From contig NZ_JAJOMA010000010.1 of the NCBI RefSeq assembly GCF_021129235.1, positions 186,001 through 250,000 of the forward strand: a DNA stretch of 64,000 bases, in the 5' to 3' direction. The notes under the pieces are model-generated. The model did no database searches. It saw only the letters and a list, made by a program, of their open reading frames with translations, and was not told where the DNA came from. This document shows positions 1 to 8,517 of the stretch, piece by piece. Made by a program: the position numbers and the translations under genes. This DNA comes from Kineosporia mesophila. Lineage in GTDB: Bacteria > Actinomycetota > Actinomycetes > Actinomycetales > Kineosporiaceae. Position 1 is the stretch's first letter; each line of letters begins with the position of its first letter.

Positions 1-881
1 TCTGCCCGACCGGCTCGATGTCGAACATGCTCGGCGTGCGCGCCCTCGTGCCCGCCGGGCAGGAGATCATCTGCGACTCGCTGGCTCACATCGTGCGGGC
101 CGAGCTGGGCGGCCACGCCGTGTTCGGTCAGGTCACCACGCGCACCTGGCAGTCCTCGCGGGGGCAGCTCGACGCGGACCAGGCGCTCGGTATGGCGGTG
201 CCCGACGCCGGGCCGTACTTCGTCTCCACCGCCGCGATCGCCATCGAAGACACGCACAACTTCGGTGGCGGCACCGTGCAGTCCGTGGACGAGCTGCGCC
301 GGTTGCGGGCCGGTGCGGCCGCTCTCGGACTGGACGTGCACATGGACGGTGCCCGTCTGTGGAACGCCCACGTGGCCACCGGCGTCCCCCTGTCGGAATA
401 CGGTTCGTTCGCCGACACGGTGTCGGTCTGCCTGTCGAAGGGCCTGGGCGCGCCCGTCGGCTCGTTGCTGGTGGCCAGCGCCGAGCGCATTGCCGAAGCC
501 CGTATCTGGCGTAAGCGGATGGGTGGCGGCATGCGGCAGGTCGGCGTGCTGGCGGCGGCCGGCCGGTACGCGCTGAAGCACCACGTGGCAAGGCTCGCCG
601 ACGACCACGCCCGGGCCCGCACGATCGCGGAGGCTCTGGCCGGGGTCGACGACTCGATCGTCGAGCCGGAGCTGGTGCGCAGCAACATCGTCGCCTCCCG
701 ATGGCCGTCCGCGGCCGCTGCCCAGGCGTTCATCGCCGGTTGCGCCGACGAGGGCATCCGGGTCAGCGCGGTCGGGGCCCGGGTGGTCCGCCTGGTGACC
801 CATCTCGACATCGACGAGAGCGGTGCGGGCCGGGCCACCGAGGCACTCCCGGCCATCGCGAAGCAGGCGCTGAACGTCTGA
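1..881 (+). CDS. ltaE: Low-specificity L-threonine aldolase, 5' end outside window
   Basis: PLP-dependent lyase of the beta-eliminating-lyase/threonine aldolase family, which cleaves L-threonine or L-allo-threonine to glycine and acetaldehyde. The reading frame is open to the left edge and the first visible residues are PTGSMSNM, the conserved PSGTMxN-like loop, so about 50 N-terminal residues lie outside the window and the ATG at 18 is internal. The PLP lysine sits in SVCLSKGLGAPVGS and the cofactor-binding aspartate in VHMDGARLWNA. The stop at 879 is followed by a strong hairpin shared with the convergent acetyltransferase gene. Family assignment is secure; substrate stereospecificity cannot be read from the sequence. 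Confidence 0.9.
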   Translation, partial: CPTGSMSNMLGVRALVPAGQEIICDSLAHIVRAELGGHAVFGQVTTRTWQSSRGQLDADQALGMAVPDAGPYFVSTAAIAIEDTHNFGGGTVQSVDELRRLRAGAAALGLDVHMDGARLWNAHVATGVPLSEYGSFADTVSVCLSKGLGAPVGSLLVASAERIAEARIWRKRMGGGMRQVGVLAAAGRYALKHHVARLADDHARARTIAEALAGVDDSIVEPELVRSNIVASRWPSAAAAQAFIAGCADEGIRVSAVGARVVRLVTHLDIDESGAGRATEALPAIAKQALNV

Positions 882-900
882 GTTGCCTTGGCGGACGAAC

Positions 901-928
901 GGCGCCGGTTCCCGAGGGAACCGGCGCC
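901..928. terminator. Bidirectional hairpin terminator
   Basis: Perfect inverted repeat with 13-base arms (901-913 and 916-928, GGCGCCGGTTCCC and its complement) around GA, lying between two convergent genes whose stops are at 881 and 933. There is no clear T tract, as is usual for high-GC actinobacterial terminators. Confidence 0.7.
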
Positions 929-932
929 GTTG

Positions 933-1460
933 TCAGTGGTCGCTGCGCAACCGACTGTAAGACACCATGTCGTGCCACTCGCCGCGCCGGAACTGGGCGC
1001 CGCGCAGGATGCCTTCCCGGGTGAAACCGGCCTTCTCCAGAGCCTTCTGCTCGGCGAAGTTCTCCACATCGGTACTGGCCTCGACCCGGTGCACCGGGAT
1101 GTGCCGGAACAGCCACTCGTAGGCCAGGCGCTGGGCGATCGAGCCGATGCCCTTCCCCCGCGAGCCCGGGGCGATGGAGATGCCGATGTTCAGGGCCTGG
1201 CTGCCGCGGTTGGGGCCGTAGCCCACCGGGTGCCAGCCGATCGAGCCGATCGGCAGGCCGTCGTGACAGATCAGGATGACACCCTCGTCCTCACCGAGCA
1301 GCCCGTCGGCGTACCAGCGATCCTGATAGGTGTTCTGGCGCCGGGCCATCGGCAGGAAATCGCCGAACTCGGTCTCGTGCTCCCGGTCGCCGCGCCATTG
1401 CTCCAGCAGGGGCAGGTCCTCCACGCCCACGGCGCGGAGGACCACATCCTTGTTCGTCAC
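933..1460 (-). CDS. GNAT family N-acetyltransferase (RimJ/RimL type)
   Basis: 175-residue GCN5-related acetyltransferase. The acetyl-CoA pyrophosphate-binding loop is visible as GSRGKGIGSIAQ near residue 98, followed by the usual RimJ/RimL block HRVEASTDVENFAEQKALEKAGF that ends the fold. The target (a protein N-terminus or a small amine) cannot be predicted. The ATG overlaps the pknL stop by four bases (ATGA), so it is probably the second gene of the kinase transcript and translationally coupled to it. It ends at the hairpin at 901-928. Confidence 0.85.
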   Translation of the reverse strand: MTNKDVVLRAVGVEDLPLLEQWRGDREHETEFGDFLPMARRQNTYQDRWYADGLLGEDEGVILICHDGLPIGSIGWHPVGYGPNRGSQALNIGISIAPGSRGKGIGSIAQRLAYEWLFRHIPVHRVEASTDVENFAEQKALEKAGFTREGILRGAQFRRGEWHDMVSYSRLRSDH

Positions 1461-3601
1461 CAGGTCTTCAGAATGACCTTGGAACCGACGTCGGCCGGCC
1501 CGGTCACGCTCTGCTCGCGCACGGTGTTGGAGAACCCGAAGCCCTGGTGCTCCACCTGGAAGCCGAGGCCCTGAAGCGTGGCCTGGGCCTGGTTGATGTC
1601 CTGGCCCACCACGTTCGGCACCTCGACCTGGGCGGGCTGCTTGACCGTGTAGAGCTTCACCGTGCTGCCCTTGGCCACCTGCTGGCCGGTGGCCGCCGGT
1701 TCCTGCTGGGTCACGGTGCCGGGGTTGGGTCCGCCCTGCACGTAGTCCTGCTCGACCTGCTCGACCACGAGGCCCTTGCTCTCCAGCAGGGCCTTGGCCT
1801 GGTCGAAGTTCTGGTTCACCACGTTGTCGAGCGCCACCGGCTCGATGCCCTTGCTGATGACGAGCTTGACCTCGCGGCCCGGGGTGACCTTGTTGCCGGC
1901 GGTGGGTGCGCTGGCGATGACCTTGCCCTTTTCGACCTTGGCGCTGAACTTCTCCGTGGTCGTGCCGACCTTCAGGCCGGCGCCCTCGATGGCCTCCGTG
2001 GCCTTGTCGAGGGTCTTGCCCTTCACGTTGGGCACGGTCGTCATCTCCGGGCCCTTGCTGACGATCAGGGTCACGGTGCCGTTCTTCTTGACCTTGTCGC
2101 CACCGGCCGGGGTCGAGGAGATCACCATGCCGTTGGTGACGTCGCTGCTGAACTCCTCATTCACCTCGGCGGTGAGGCCCTGCACGACCACGACCCGCTG
2201 GGCGTCGGCCTGGAGCAGACCGGCCACGGCCGGTACCCGGACATAGGAGCCCGGGCCGCCGGAGAACCACCAGACACCGGTGAGCACCAGGGCCAGGACG
2301 ATCAGCAAGCCGACAGCGGCGGTGATCGCCGTGCGGCGACGGTCGCCGCCGAAGTCGCCGGGAGGTGCCTCCTCGTCCTCGTGCACGCGCAGCCGCGGCA
2401 GCATCGGCTCCCGCGTCATGCCCCTCTCCTGACGCCGCGACAGGGCGCGGGTCGGTTGCGGGCCCTGGGCGGGCGCCGGCGCCGCACCGGGCACCGGCTG
2501 GTAGAGCGCGGTGGCCTGGTCGTCGGCGCCGGGCCGCACGGTCAGCTCGCTGCTGTTCGGTGAGATGACGCGCGTGGGTCCGGACGAGCCGAACTCCGGG
2601 TGCTCCGAGCGCGAGTAGACCGCGGTCTGATTGGCCGCAGCCGCCCCGGACATCGCCGAGCCGAATTCCTGCGTCACGTCGTCGATGTCGGTCGTCGGGC
2701 CGCGCAGCTCGTCGGCGTCGGCGGCGCGCACGTCGAGCAGCTCGGCGGGCACCGAGGCCCGGGTCATGCGCAGCTCGGTGAGCGCGGCGTCGGCCGTGGG
2801 CGGGCGCACGTCCGGATTGGTGTCGGTGAGCTTCAGCACCAGCGGGTCGAAAGCGCCGGTCAGGTTGGGCGCGATCGAGGTGGGGGTGGGCACCCGCTCG
2901 TAGACGTGGCGGTAGGCCACCTGCAGCGGGTCGTCGCCGGTGAACGGCTGACGGCCGGTGAGCAGCTCGAACAGGATGATGCCGGCGGCGTAGACGTCGG
3001 CCCGGGCGTCGGCGTGACCGTGGGCCACCAGCTCGGGGGACAGGTACGCGACGGTGCCGAGCAGCTCGTCGGTCGCAGCGGTGGCGATCGGCGCGGTGAC
3101 GGCGGCGGCCAGGCCGAAGTCGGCGACCTTGATGCGCCCGTCGTCCGTGAGGATGACGTTCTCCGGCTTCACGTCGCGGTGCACGATGCCCGCCCGGTGG
3201 GCGGCGCCGAGCGCGGCGAGTACCGGTTCGAGCACGGAGACACTCTCGCGGGGCGTGAGCGCGCCACGTGCCGACAACACGTCACGCAGCGTGCGCCCCG
3301 GCAGGTACTCCATCGCGAGATAGAGCACGCCGGAGGTCTCGTCGGTGCCCTGGTCGAACACACCGACGACGTTCGGGTGGGAGAGCCTGGCGGCCGATCG
3401 GGCCTCACGCACGAACCGGGAGACGAACTCGGGGTCGTCAGCCAGGTTTTCGTGCATGACCTTGAGGGCGACCTCCCGGTCCAGCCTCCGGTCCACCGCG
3501 AGGTAGACCGTAGCCATGCCACCGCGCGCGATCCGTGACCGGACCAGGTACCGCCCGTCGACCAGCCGGCCGACCAGTGGATCCTGGAGTGTCATGTCCA
3601 C
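1457..3601 (-). CDS. pknL: Ser/Thr protein kinase with extracellular PASTA repeats
   Basis: Membrane Hanks-type kinase of 714 residues. The kinase domain has the glycine loop ARGGMATVYLA, catalytic Lys near residue 47 (VALKVM), HRDVKPEN near 141 and DFG near 161. A Pro/Ala-rich linker leads to one membrane helix (about 420-445, AAVGLLIVLALVLTGVWWF) and four PASTA repeats (VPxVxGxxxxxA units) to the C-terminus, which in this family bind peptidoglycan or muropeptides. An in-frame GTG lies 39 bases upstream, but the GTG at 3601 is preferred because TAGACT stands exactly 7 bases before it, the leaderless pattern seen elsewhere in this window. The Rv2175c-like gene nearby identifies it as PknL rather than PknB; mycobacterial PknL lacks PASTA repeats. 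Confidence 0.9.
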   Translation of the reverse strand: MDMTLQDPLVGRLVDGRYLVRSRIARGGMATVYLAVDRRLDREVALKVMHENLADDPEFVSRFVREARSAARLSHPNVVGVFDQGTDETSGVLYLAMEYLPGRTLRDVLSARGALTPRESVSVLEPVLAALGAAHRAGIVHRDVKPENVILTDDGRIKVADFGLAAAVTAPIATAATDELLGTVAYLSPELVAHGHADARADVYAAGIILFELLTGRQPFTGDDPLQVAYRHVYERVPTPTSIAPNLTGAFDPLVLKLTDTNPDVRPPTADAALTELRMTRASVPAELLDVRAADADELRGPTTDIDDVTQEFGSAMSGAAAANQTAVYSRSEHPEFGSSGPTRVISPNSSELTVRPGADDQATALYQPVPGAAPAPAQGPQPTRALSRRQERGMTREPMLPRLRVHEDEEAPPGDFGGDRRRTAITAAVGLLIVLALVLTGVWWFSGGPGSYVRVPAVAGLLQADAQRVVVVQGLTAEVNEEFSSDVTNGMVISSTPAGGDKVKKNGTVTLIVSKGPEMTTVPNVKGKTLDKATEAIEGAGLKVGTTTEKFSAKVEKGKVIASAPTAGNKVTPGREVKLVISKGIEPVALDNVVNQNFDQAKALLESKGLVVEQVEQDYVQGGPNPGTVTQQEPAATGQQVAKGSTVKLYTVKQPAQVEVPNVVGQDINQAQATLQGLGFQVEHQGFGFSNTVREQSVTGPADVGSKVILKTW

Positions 3602-3614
3602 GTTCGGCAGTCTA
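3602..3614 (-). promoter_or_regulatory. Leaderless -10 element of pknL
   Basis: On the minus strand TAGACT (3614-3609) is followed by seven bases and then GTG at 3601. The same hexamer-plus-6/7 spacing precedes metF, menC, murE, hisD, hisC and the LON gene. Transcription would begin at the start codon. Confidence 0.55.
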
Positions 3615-3699
3615 AGGCCGTCCGGGTTCGGCTCTGCCACATCCCGGGAATCCCGGTGGTCTCATCGTTACCTGTGAGCACGGCGTTCATCGGCCGCGA

Positions 3700-4986
3700 T
3701 CAGCGAAAACGCAGCTTGAGAGTGCGCACGGTGGCCACGTACCGGCGGGTGTCAGGAAAAGTGCCGTGGCGCCGCACCGAGGCCAGGCCCTGGTAGTAAC
3801 CGGCCAGCGCGGTCTGCTCGTCCGCGTGTCGTCCCAGGGCCAGCAGCAGCACCATCCCGGCGGTGATGTTGTCCTTGGTGTCGAGCAGGTCCAGTGGACG
3901 TCCCAGCAGCTCACCGGCCCAGGCGCCGACCGACGGCAGCAGTTGCATGGCCCCGATCGCATTGGCGGGGGAGACCAGCCGCTGGTCGAATCCCGACTCC
4001 ATCGAGGCCACCGCCAGGGCCAGGGCGGGGTCGACCCCGAAGTGCACGGCCGTGGCCCGCACCAGGCCCTTCACCGTGGCCCGGTCGGGCACGTCCGCCT
4101 GTTTCAGCACCTCGCGGTTGGTCGAGGCCGCCGTCGTCACAGCCGCCGGATAGGAACGGTGGGGAAGATCACCTGCCGGGATCACCTCACCGCGCCGGGT
4201 GCGGCGCCGCCGGGCGGCCATCTGCCGGGTCGTGTCGGCGGACGGCCGTCTTCGCTGCGGCCCGGTACCGACCGGGATCTCCTGCGTCCCCGGCCCGGAC
4301 GCCAGGGCCGGGAGCCGGATCAGCTGGCCGGTCTTCAGCACCGCGCCGGGCCGCATGTCGTTGGCCGCGAGTACCGCCCGGCCCGAGCACCCCGCCACCC
4401 GCGCCACGCTCTCCAGATCGTCCCCGGGCTTGACCCGGTAGGCCAGGGTCGGCGAGCCCGAGGCGTCCGCCGGGGGCTGACCGGCCGCGGTCGCCCGGCG
4501 CCGGGCCAGGGCGGCGTCATCGGGATCGGCGCTCACCAGGGCGTCGAACAGGATGCGCAGGCCCACGGTGCGCAGCGTGGCCGCCGGGTGCGGCGGTGCG
4601 TCGATGGTGGACGTCGTCGCCAGGCGCGGGATCGAGTCGGGTGTGGTGCCGGGCCGGCTGAGCAGGACCAGCGGCGCCGGGGGAGGAGGAACCGTGGTGG
4701 CGGGCGGTGCCAGACCGACGAGCACCGTGAGCCGGGTGCGCCGCAGCAGCATCTGCACGCCCGGGCCGGGCCGGTGCACGCGGTGCCGGGACGAGGGTGC
4801 CGAGGGCGCCGGTGGTGGCGGGACCTGGATGTGTGCCGCCGCGACGACCACCCCGGGGGTCTCGGGCTCCGCAAAGGTGTCGGGCACGGTGTCGGACAGG
4901 GGTTTCGGGCCGGCCCCACGCCGTCGGCGCGGTGCGGCGGGATCCCCGAGAAGAGCTGCGGTCGGGTCGCTCATGGGCCTGGGCAT
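3700..4986 (-). CDS. LysM and lytic transglycosylase (SLT) domain protein
   Basis: 428-residue cell-wall protein. A Pro-rich N-terminal half of unclear fold precedes a LysM motif at about residues 183-226 (YRVKPGDDLESVARVAGC ... GQLIRLPAL), a basic linker (RRRRTRRGE) and an SLT domain from about 300 to 415. The probable catalytic Glu is in VASMESGFD near 329, followed by the conserved AIGAMQLLP and GYYQG motifs. It should cleave glycan strands and be held to peptidoglycan by LysM. No classical signal peptide is visible, so export is uncertain. It lies between pknL and the PknL partner protein, suggesting wall remodelling linked to that kinase. A second in-frame ATG is four codons downstream of the chosen start. 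Confidence 0.85.
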   Translation of the reverse strand: MPRPMSDPTAALLGDPAAPRRRRGAGPKPLSDTVPDTFAEPETPGVVVAAAHIQVPPPPAPSAPSSRHRVHRPGPGVQMLLRRTRLTVLVGLAPPATTVPPPPAPLVLLSRPGTTPDSIPRLATTSTIDAPPHPAATLRTVGLRILFDALVSADPDDAALARRRATAAGQPPADASGSPTLAYRVKPGDDLESVARVAGCSGRAVLAANDMRPGAVLKTGQLIRLPALASGPGTQEIPVGTGPQRRRPSADTTRQMAARRRRTRRGEVIPAGDLPHRSYPAAVTTAASTNREVLKQADVPDRATVKGLVRATAVHFGVDPALALAVASMESGFDQRLVSPANAIGAMQLLPSVGAWAGELLGRPLDLLDTKDNITAGMVLLLALGRHADEQTALAGYYQGLASVRRHGTFPDTRRYVATVRTLKLRFR

Positions 4987-5407
4987 CCTCTCGGTCTCGT
5001 GCGTGTCCCTCGGTCAGTACGGTCACTCCAAGGTCATTGTGCAACAGACGGTAGTGGAATAGCGACGACCGGTGACATGGGCATGTCTTGTGCCGTGGTC
5101 CGGGCCGATCCGTGCGCAGCCGGGCACGACTATGGCCCGGTGGCGCAGATCTTCCGAGTTACTTTACAGAACAACGGCTTTGGTCTTCTCTTTCGCTGCC
5201 GGTGGGACGAACCACGCGTACTCGCCACTCCGGGCGGGTGCTGGCGTCACGTGTACGTGCCCGGAAGAACCGGTGGACGCGGGGCCCTCGCCGGCCTTGC
5301 CCGCCACCGAGTCGGCCTCTCAGCTGCGGATGTTCTGCCGACGGCCGTCACCACCGGCGGCCGGGTGGTTTCTGGTTTTGCCGGTGGGACGTGGCACCCT
5401 AAGTCGC
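4987..5407. other. Divergent intergenic region, no gene
   Basis: 421 bases between the transglycosylase and the Rv2175c-like gene. It should carry promoters for both. The stretch near 5155-5205 is noticeably richer in A and T than its surroundings. I see no convincing -35/-10 pair, RNA gene or repeat. Confidence 0.4.
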
Positions 5408-5794
5408 GTGTCAGACACACCCCACGAAAACGAAGACGTCCTCAGCCAGGGCCCCGACGGCGAGCGGGTCTGGCTCAACCTGCCCGACGTGGCCGAGCTG
5501 ATCGGTACCGATGTCGGCAAGGTCCGCCGCATGTTGCAGGAGCGCGTGCTCATCGGCCTGCGCCGCGGCGAGCGCAAGATCATGAGCGTGCCGGCGGAGC
5601 TGCTGAACGACGGGGCACCGCTACCCGATCTCCAGGGCACTCTGGTCGTGCTCTTCGACTCGGGTTTCTCCGACGAAGAGGCCCTGCGCTGGTTGTTCAC
5701 CGAGGACGGCTACCCCGGCACGCCGGTCGACGCCCTGCGCACCGGCCACCGCAAGACCGAGGTGCGGCGCCGGGCGCAGGCCCTCGCGTTCTGA
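5408..5794 (+). CDS. Rv2175c-like helix-turn-helix DNA-binding protein (PknL partner)
   Basis: 128-residue protein matching Rv2175c, the DNA-binding substrate of PknL in Mycobacterium tuberculosis. The winged-helix part is visible as WLNLPDVAELIGTDVGKVRRMLQE followed by GERKIMSVPAELL. The C-terminal half carries GTLVVLFDSGFSDEEALRWLFTEDG, typical of this family. The GTG at 5408 is chosen because homology begins just after it; a much longer upstream extension in the same frame has no family features. Its stop at 5794 directly abuts the crtB stop at 5795. Regulation by phosphorylation of its N-terminus is inferred from the mycobacterial protein. Confidence 0.85.
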   Translation: MSDTPHENEDVLSQGPDGERVWLNLPDVAELIGTDVGKVRRMLQERVLIGLRRGERKIMSVPAELLNDGAPLPDLQGTLVVLFDSGFSDEEALRWLFTEDGYPGTPVDALRTGHRKTEVRRRAQALAF

Positions 5795-6778
5795 TCAGCG
5801 GGAAGCTCCCGCCGGGTCCTCCTCCTTGGAGCCTTTCGAGGAGGGGGACGACGGCAGCACGATCTGCCGGTTCGCCTTCCGGGCCCGGGATGCCCGGCGG
5901 GCCGCCGGCAGGGCCACGGAAAGCCGGCGCGTCAGCGGTACCGAGGCCCTCCGGCTGAGCACCTGGTAGTCGATCTTCTCCACGGCGTCGAGGATCTCGC
6001 CGTACAGGACGAACGCGGTTCGCACGCAGTCCTGCGAGGTCGGGTGCAGCATCTCGATGCCCGGCTCGGCGAACGCGTACAACCGGCGGGTGCGCTCGAT
6101 CTCGAACTTCAGCAGCTCGCGGATCATCGGGGTGACCTCGCCGGCCTGCAGGGCCTCGCGGGTCACGCCGAAGCTGTCGAGGTCTTCCTGCGGCAGGTAC
6201 ACGCGACCGCGCTGCAGGTCTTCGCCGACGTCGCGGATGAAGTTCGACATCTGGAAGGCCTCGCCCAGGGCCCGGGCCCGGGCCGAGGCCTCCGGGGTCT
6301 GCGGCTCGAGGATCGGTAGCATCTGCAGGCCGATCACCGCCGCCGACCCGTACATGTACTGCTCCAGGTCGGCATACGTCTGGTAGCCGGTGATCGTGGC
6401 GTCCATCTGCATGGATTCCAGGAACGCCTCGATGTGCACCCGGGGCACCTGCCAGCGCCGCACCGTGTGCAGCATGGCCACGGTCGCCGGGTCTTCCGGC
6501 ACCACACCACCCGACAGCGCCTCGAGGAACTCGTTGCCCCACGTCTCCAGGGCGGCCGGGTTCGGCGCGACCAGCGAGTCGACGAACTCGTCGGCGGACC
6601 GGGCGAACGCGTACTGCGCCCAGACGTACGGGCGCTTCTCCGGCGGCAGCAGCATCGTCGCCAGGTAGTACGTCTTGCCGTGCTCGGCGTTGACCCGGCG
6701 GCAGTGCTCATAAGCGGCACGCAGCTTCAGATCGCCGATCCGGGCCGCGTCCAGGGCCTTGTCACTCACCCGCGGCAT
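5795..6778 (-). CDS. crtB: Phytoene synthase
   Basis: 327-residue squalene/phytoene synthase that joins two geranylgeranyl diphosphates into phytoene, the first committed carotenoid step. The first Asp-rich motif is YAFARSADEFVDSLV and the second is the conserved [18 protein letters not shown]. The first motif has SADEF where DDxxD is common, a conservative change. A strong Shine-Dalgarno GGAGG lies five bases before the ATG. The last 35 residues are a basic then Ser/Lys/Glu-rich tail. The gene is separated from crtE-crtI by the sialyltransferase-like/pyruvyl transferase pair but lies on the same strand. Confidence 0.92.
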   Translation of the reverse strand: MPRVSDKALDAARIGDLKLRAAYEHCRRVNAEHGKTYYLATMLLPPEKRPYVWAQYAFARSADEFVDSLVAPNPAALETWGNEFLEALSGGVVPEDPATVAMLHTVRRWQVPRVHIEAFLESMQMDATITGYQTYADLEQYMYGSAAVIGLQMLPILEPQTPEASARARALGEAFQMSNFIRDVGEDLQRGRVYLPQEDLDSFGVTREALQAGEVTPMIRELLKFEIERTRRLYAFAEPGIEMLHPTSQDCVRTAFVLYGEILDAVEKIDYQVLSRRASVPLTRRLSVALPAARRASRARKANRQIVLPSSPSSKGSKEEDPAGASR

Positions 6779-6862
6779 GTCGCCTCCTGCCTCACAAAAA
6801 GCTCCCCGTCGTCACTCCTGATACAAGCCCTTTCGGGAGACTAACCTTGAACGCCCTGGTCA

Positions 6863-6877
6863 GCCACCGTCGGTGGT
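6863..6877 (-). terminator. Possible terminator after the pyruvyl transferase gene
   Basis: Short inverted repeat CCACC-GTC-GGTGG just 3' of the pyruvyl transferase stop on the minus strand. A near-identical hairpin lies after crtI at 10158-10172. It is short and has no T tract, so the assignment is tentative. Confidence 0.35.
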
Positions 6878-6879
6878 GA

Positions 6880-8517
6880 TCAACGGGTGGGTATGACCCG
6901 TAACGGCTCGGGCACGGTGGCCAGGTTCTCCAGCGTGACCTCGAACAACCGCTGTTGCAGCTGCCCGATGTCGTCCACCACGCTCGCCCGGTGGTCGAGC
7001 AGATGATCGGTGAGTTCCTCGAGCCGCCGCCCCAGACCGGGCTCGTTCACCGGCACGCCCCACTCCTCGCGGCCGATGTCGGCCAGGAAATAAGTCAGCT
7101 TGGGGTGCGAGATCAGGCTGATGATCGGGGTGCCGCAGCCGAACGGCACCATCCCGGCGTGCCCGCGCATCCCCGCCACCAGCGCGGCGCGCCGGTAGGT
7201 GGTGTGGATCTCCTCGACGGACATGTCGTACATCGGGATCACCGGCAGCGTCAGACCGTGCTCGCGGCGCAGGTCGTTGACGAAGATCTCGTCGTCCACG
7301 CAGTGCGCCGCATACCGCACCTCGGCGCGGTGCCGGATGCTCAGGATCCAGTCGCGCATCCCGGCCAAGAACTCTCCGTACCCGTCGCCGAAGCGCCGGT
7401 TCGACCGGTCGTAGGCACAGTTCAGCAGCACCGGCCCGGTCTCGCCGCGGTCGTGCGGCTCCGCCTCCCAGGCCGGTCCGCCGAGCTTCGAGATGACCGT
7501 GGTCGGGCAGGGCTGCCAGCGCACCTTCTCGGCCAGCGCGTCCGGCAGCAGAGCCCGCACCCGCTCCACCGACCCGGCGTTACGCAGACCGACGAACCCG
7601 GCCCTCTCCACCAGCGTGCGCAGCGAGGTGCCGAACCGGCCGCCGTCGAACTCCTGACCCTCGAACGTGTTGTAACCGACGGCCCAGACCACCAGCGGCA
7701 CCGTGATCCGGCGCAGCATCTCGTCGGTGATGTTCCACTGCCAGCCGGAGTTACCGTTCGGCGCGGTGTCGGGCAGGAACAGCCCACCACCTCCGAGCAC
7801 GAGCCCGTCACCGGCGTTCACCTGGGCCAGGCGCTGCTCGTCGAACAGCTGGTGCACGTGCACGTCCCACCAGCGCGGGAACGAGACCGGCTTCTTCAGA
7901 GCGCTCTTCGCGAGCCCCTTGCGGGGTTTCGGTTCGTACTCCAGGTCGAAACCGCGCCGCACCGAGTCGACCAGGGCCAGGTCGCCCGCGTTGCCGTGCG
8001 GGTCGGCGTGGAAGGCGGCGTGCGCGACCATGCCGGTGGTGTCGCCCAGCGCGTTCGCCGTCGCTTCGGAGTTCTCGTTGCGCCGCAACTGAATCCGGCA
8101 GCCTCGCCGGCCCGGGTCGAGTTCCAGGCCCTCCAGGGCGAACTCCCGCCCACGAACGTGGTCGTGGCGCACCCAGGCGATCTCGGCCAGCTTGGCCAGG
8201 GCATCCGGAGCTCGACGCGGGTCCAGGCTCGCCAGGAGAAGATGGGCGTTCGCCGCGTCGTAGTCCGAGACCGCGGCCAGGCTCCGGCCGGCCTCGAGAT
8301 GATCTGCCGCCGAAGGTTTCTCCGGCAGTTCTTCACGGGCCAGCCGGGCGGCTTCCTGGAAGCTGCCCTCCTTGCGCAGCTCGGCCGGACGGGCACCCCA
8401 GCGGGGTATGCCGGTGGGCACCGGTGAGGTCGGGTCGTCCGGCGACACGGTCAGGTCGAGGTCTTTCTGCACCGAGATCGTGTCGTCCTTCGTGACGTCG
8501 CCGGGCCGGGCGGTCAT
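6880..8517 (-). CDS. Polysaccharide pyruvyl transferase family protein with helical N-terminal repeats
   Basis: 545 residues. The C-terminal 350 residues look like the polysaccharide pyruvyl transferase family (CsaB/WcaK-like), which transfers pyruvate from PEP to a sugar of a surface glycan: VNAGDGLVLGGGGLFLPD, VVWAVGYNTF and GMRGHAGMVPFGCGTPIISL near the C-terminus. The first 150 residues (GSFQEAARLAREELPEKPSAADHLEAG and following) look like TPR-type helical repeats. The ATG overlaps the stop of the upstream sialyltransferase-like gene (ATGA), so the two are coupled. A longer in-frame extension upstream runs antiparallel to nothing and lies wholly inside the neighbour, so it is rejected. 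Acceptor sugar unknown. Confidence 0.75.
   Translation of the reverse strand: MTARPGDVTKDDTISVQKDLDLTVSPDDPTSPVPTGIPRWGARPAELRKEGSFQEAARLAREELPEKPSAADHLEAGRSLAAVSDYDAANAHLLLASLDPRRAPDALAKLAEIAWVRHDHVRGREFALEGLELDPGRRGCRIQLRRNENSEATANALGDTTGMVAHAAFHADPHGNAGDLALVDSVRRGFDLEYEPKPRKGLAKSALKKPVSFPRWWDVHVHQLFDEQRLAQVNAGDGLVLGGGGLFLPDTAPNGNSGWQWNITDEMLRRITVPLVVWAVGYNTFEGQEFDGGRFGTSLRTLVERAGFVGLRNAGSVERVRALLPDALAEKVRWQPCPTTVISKLGGPAWEAEPHDRGETGPVLLNCAYDRSNRRFGDGYGEFLAGMRDWILSIRHRAEVRYAAHCVDDEIFVNDLRREHGLTLPVIPMYDMSVEEIHTTYRRAALVAGMRGHAGMVPFGCGTPIISLISHPKLTYFLADIGREEWGVPVNEPGLGRRLEELTDHLLDHRASVVDDIGQLQQRLFEVTLENLATVPEPLRVIPTR

Noticed and set aside
18-20. ATG at 18 as start of the threonine aldolase
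   Set aside because: The frame is open upstream and reads a conserved PTGS loop before this Met, so it is internal.
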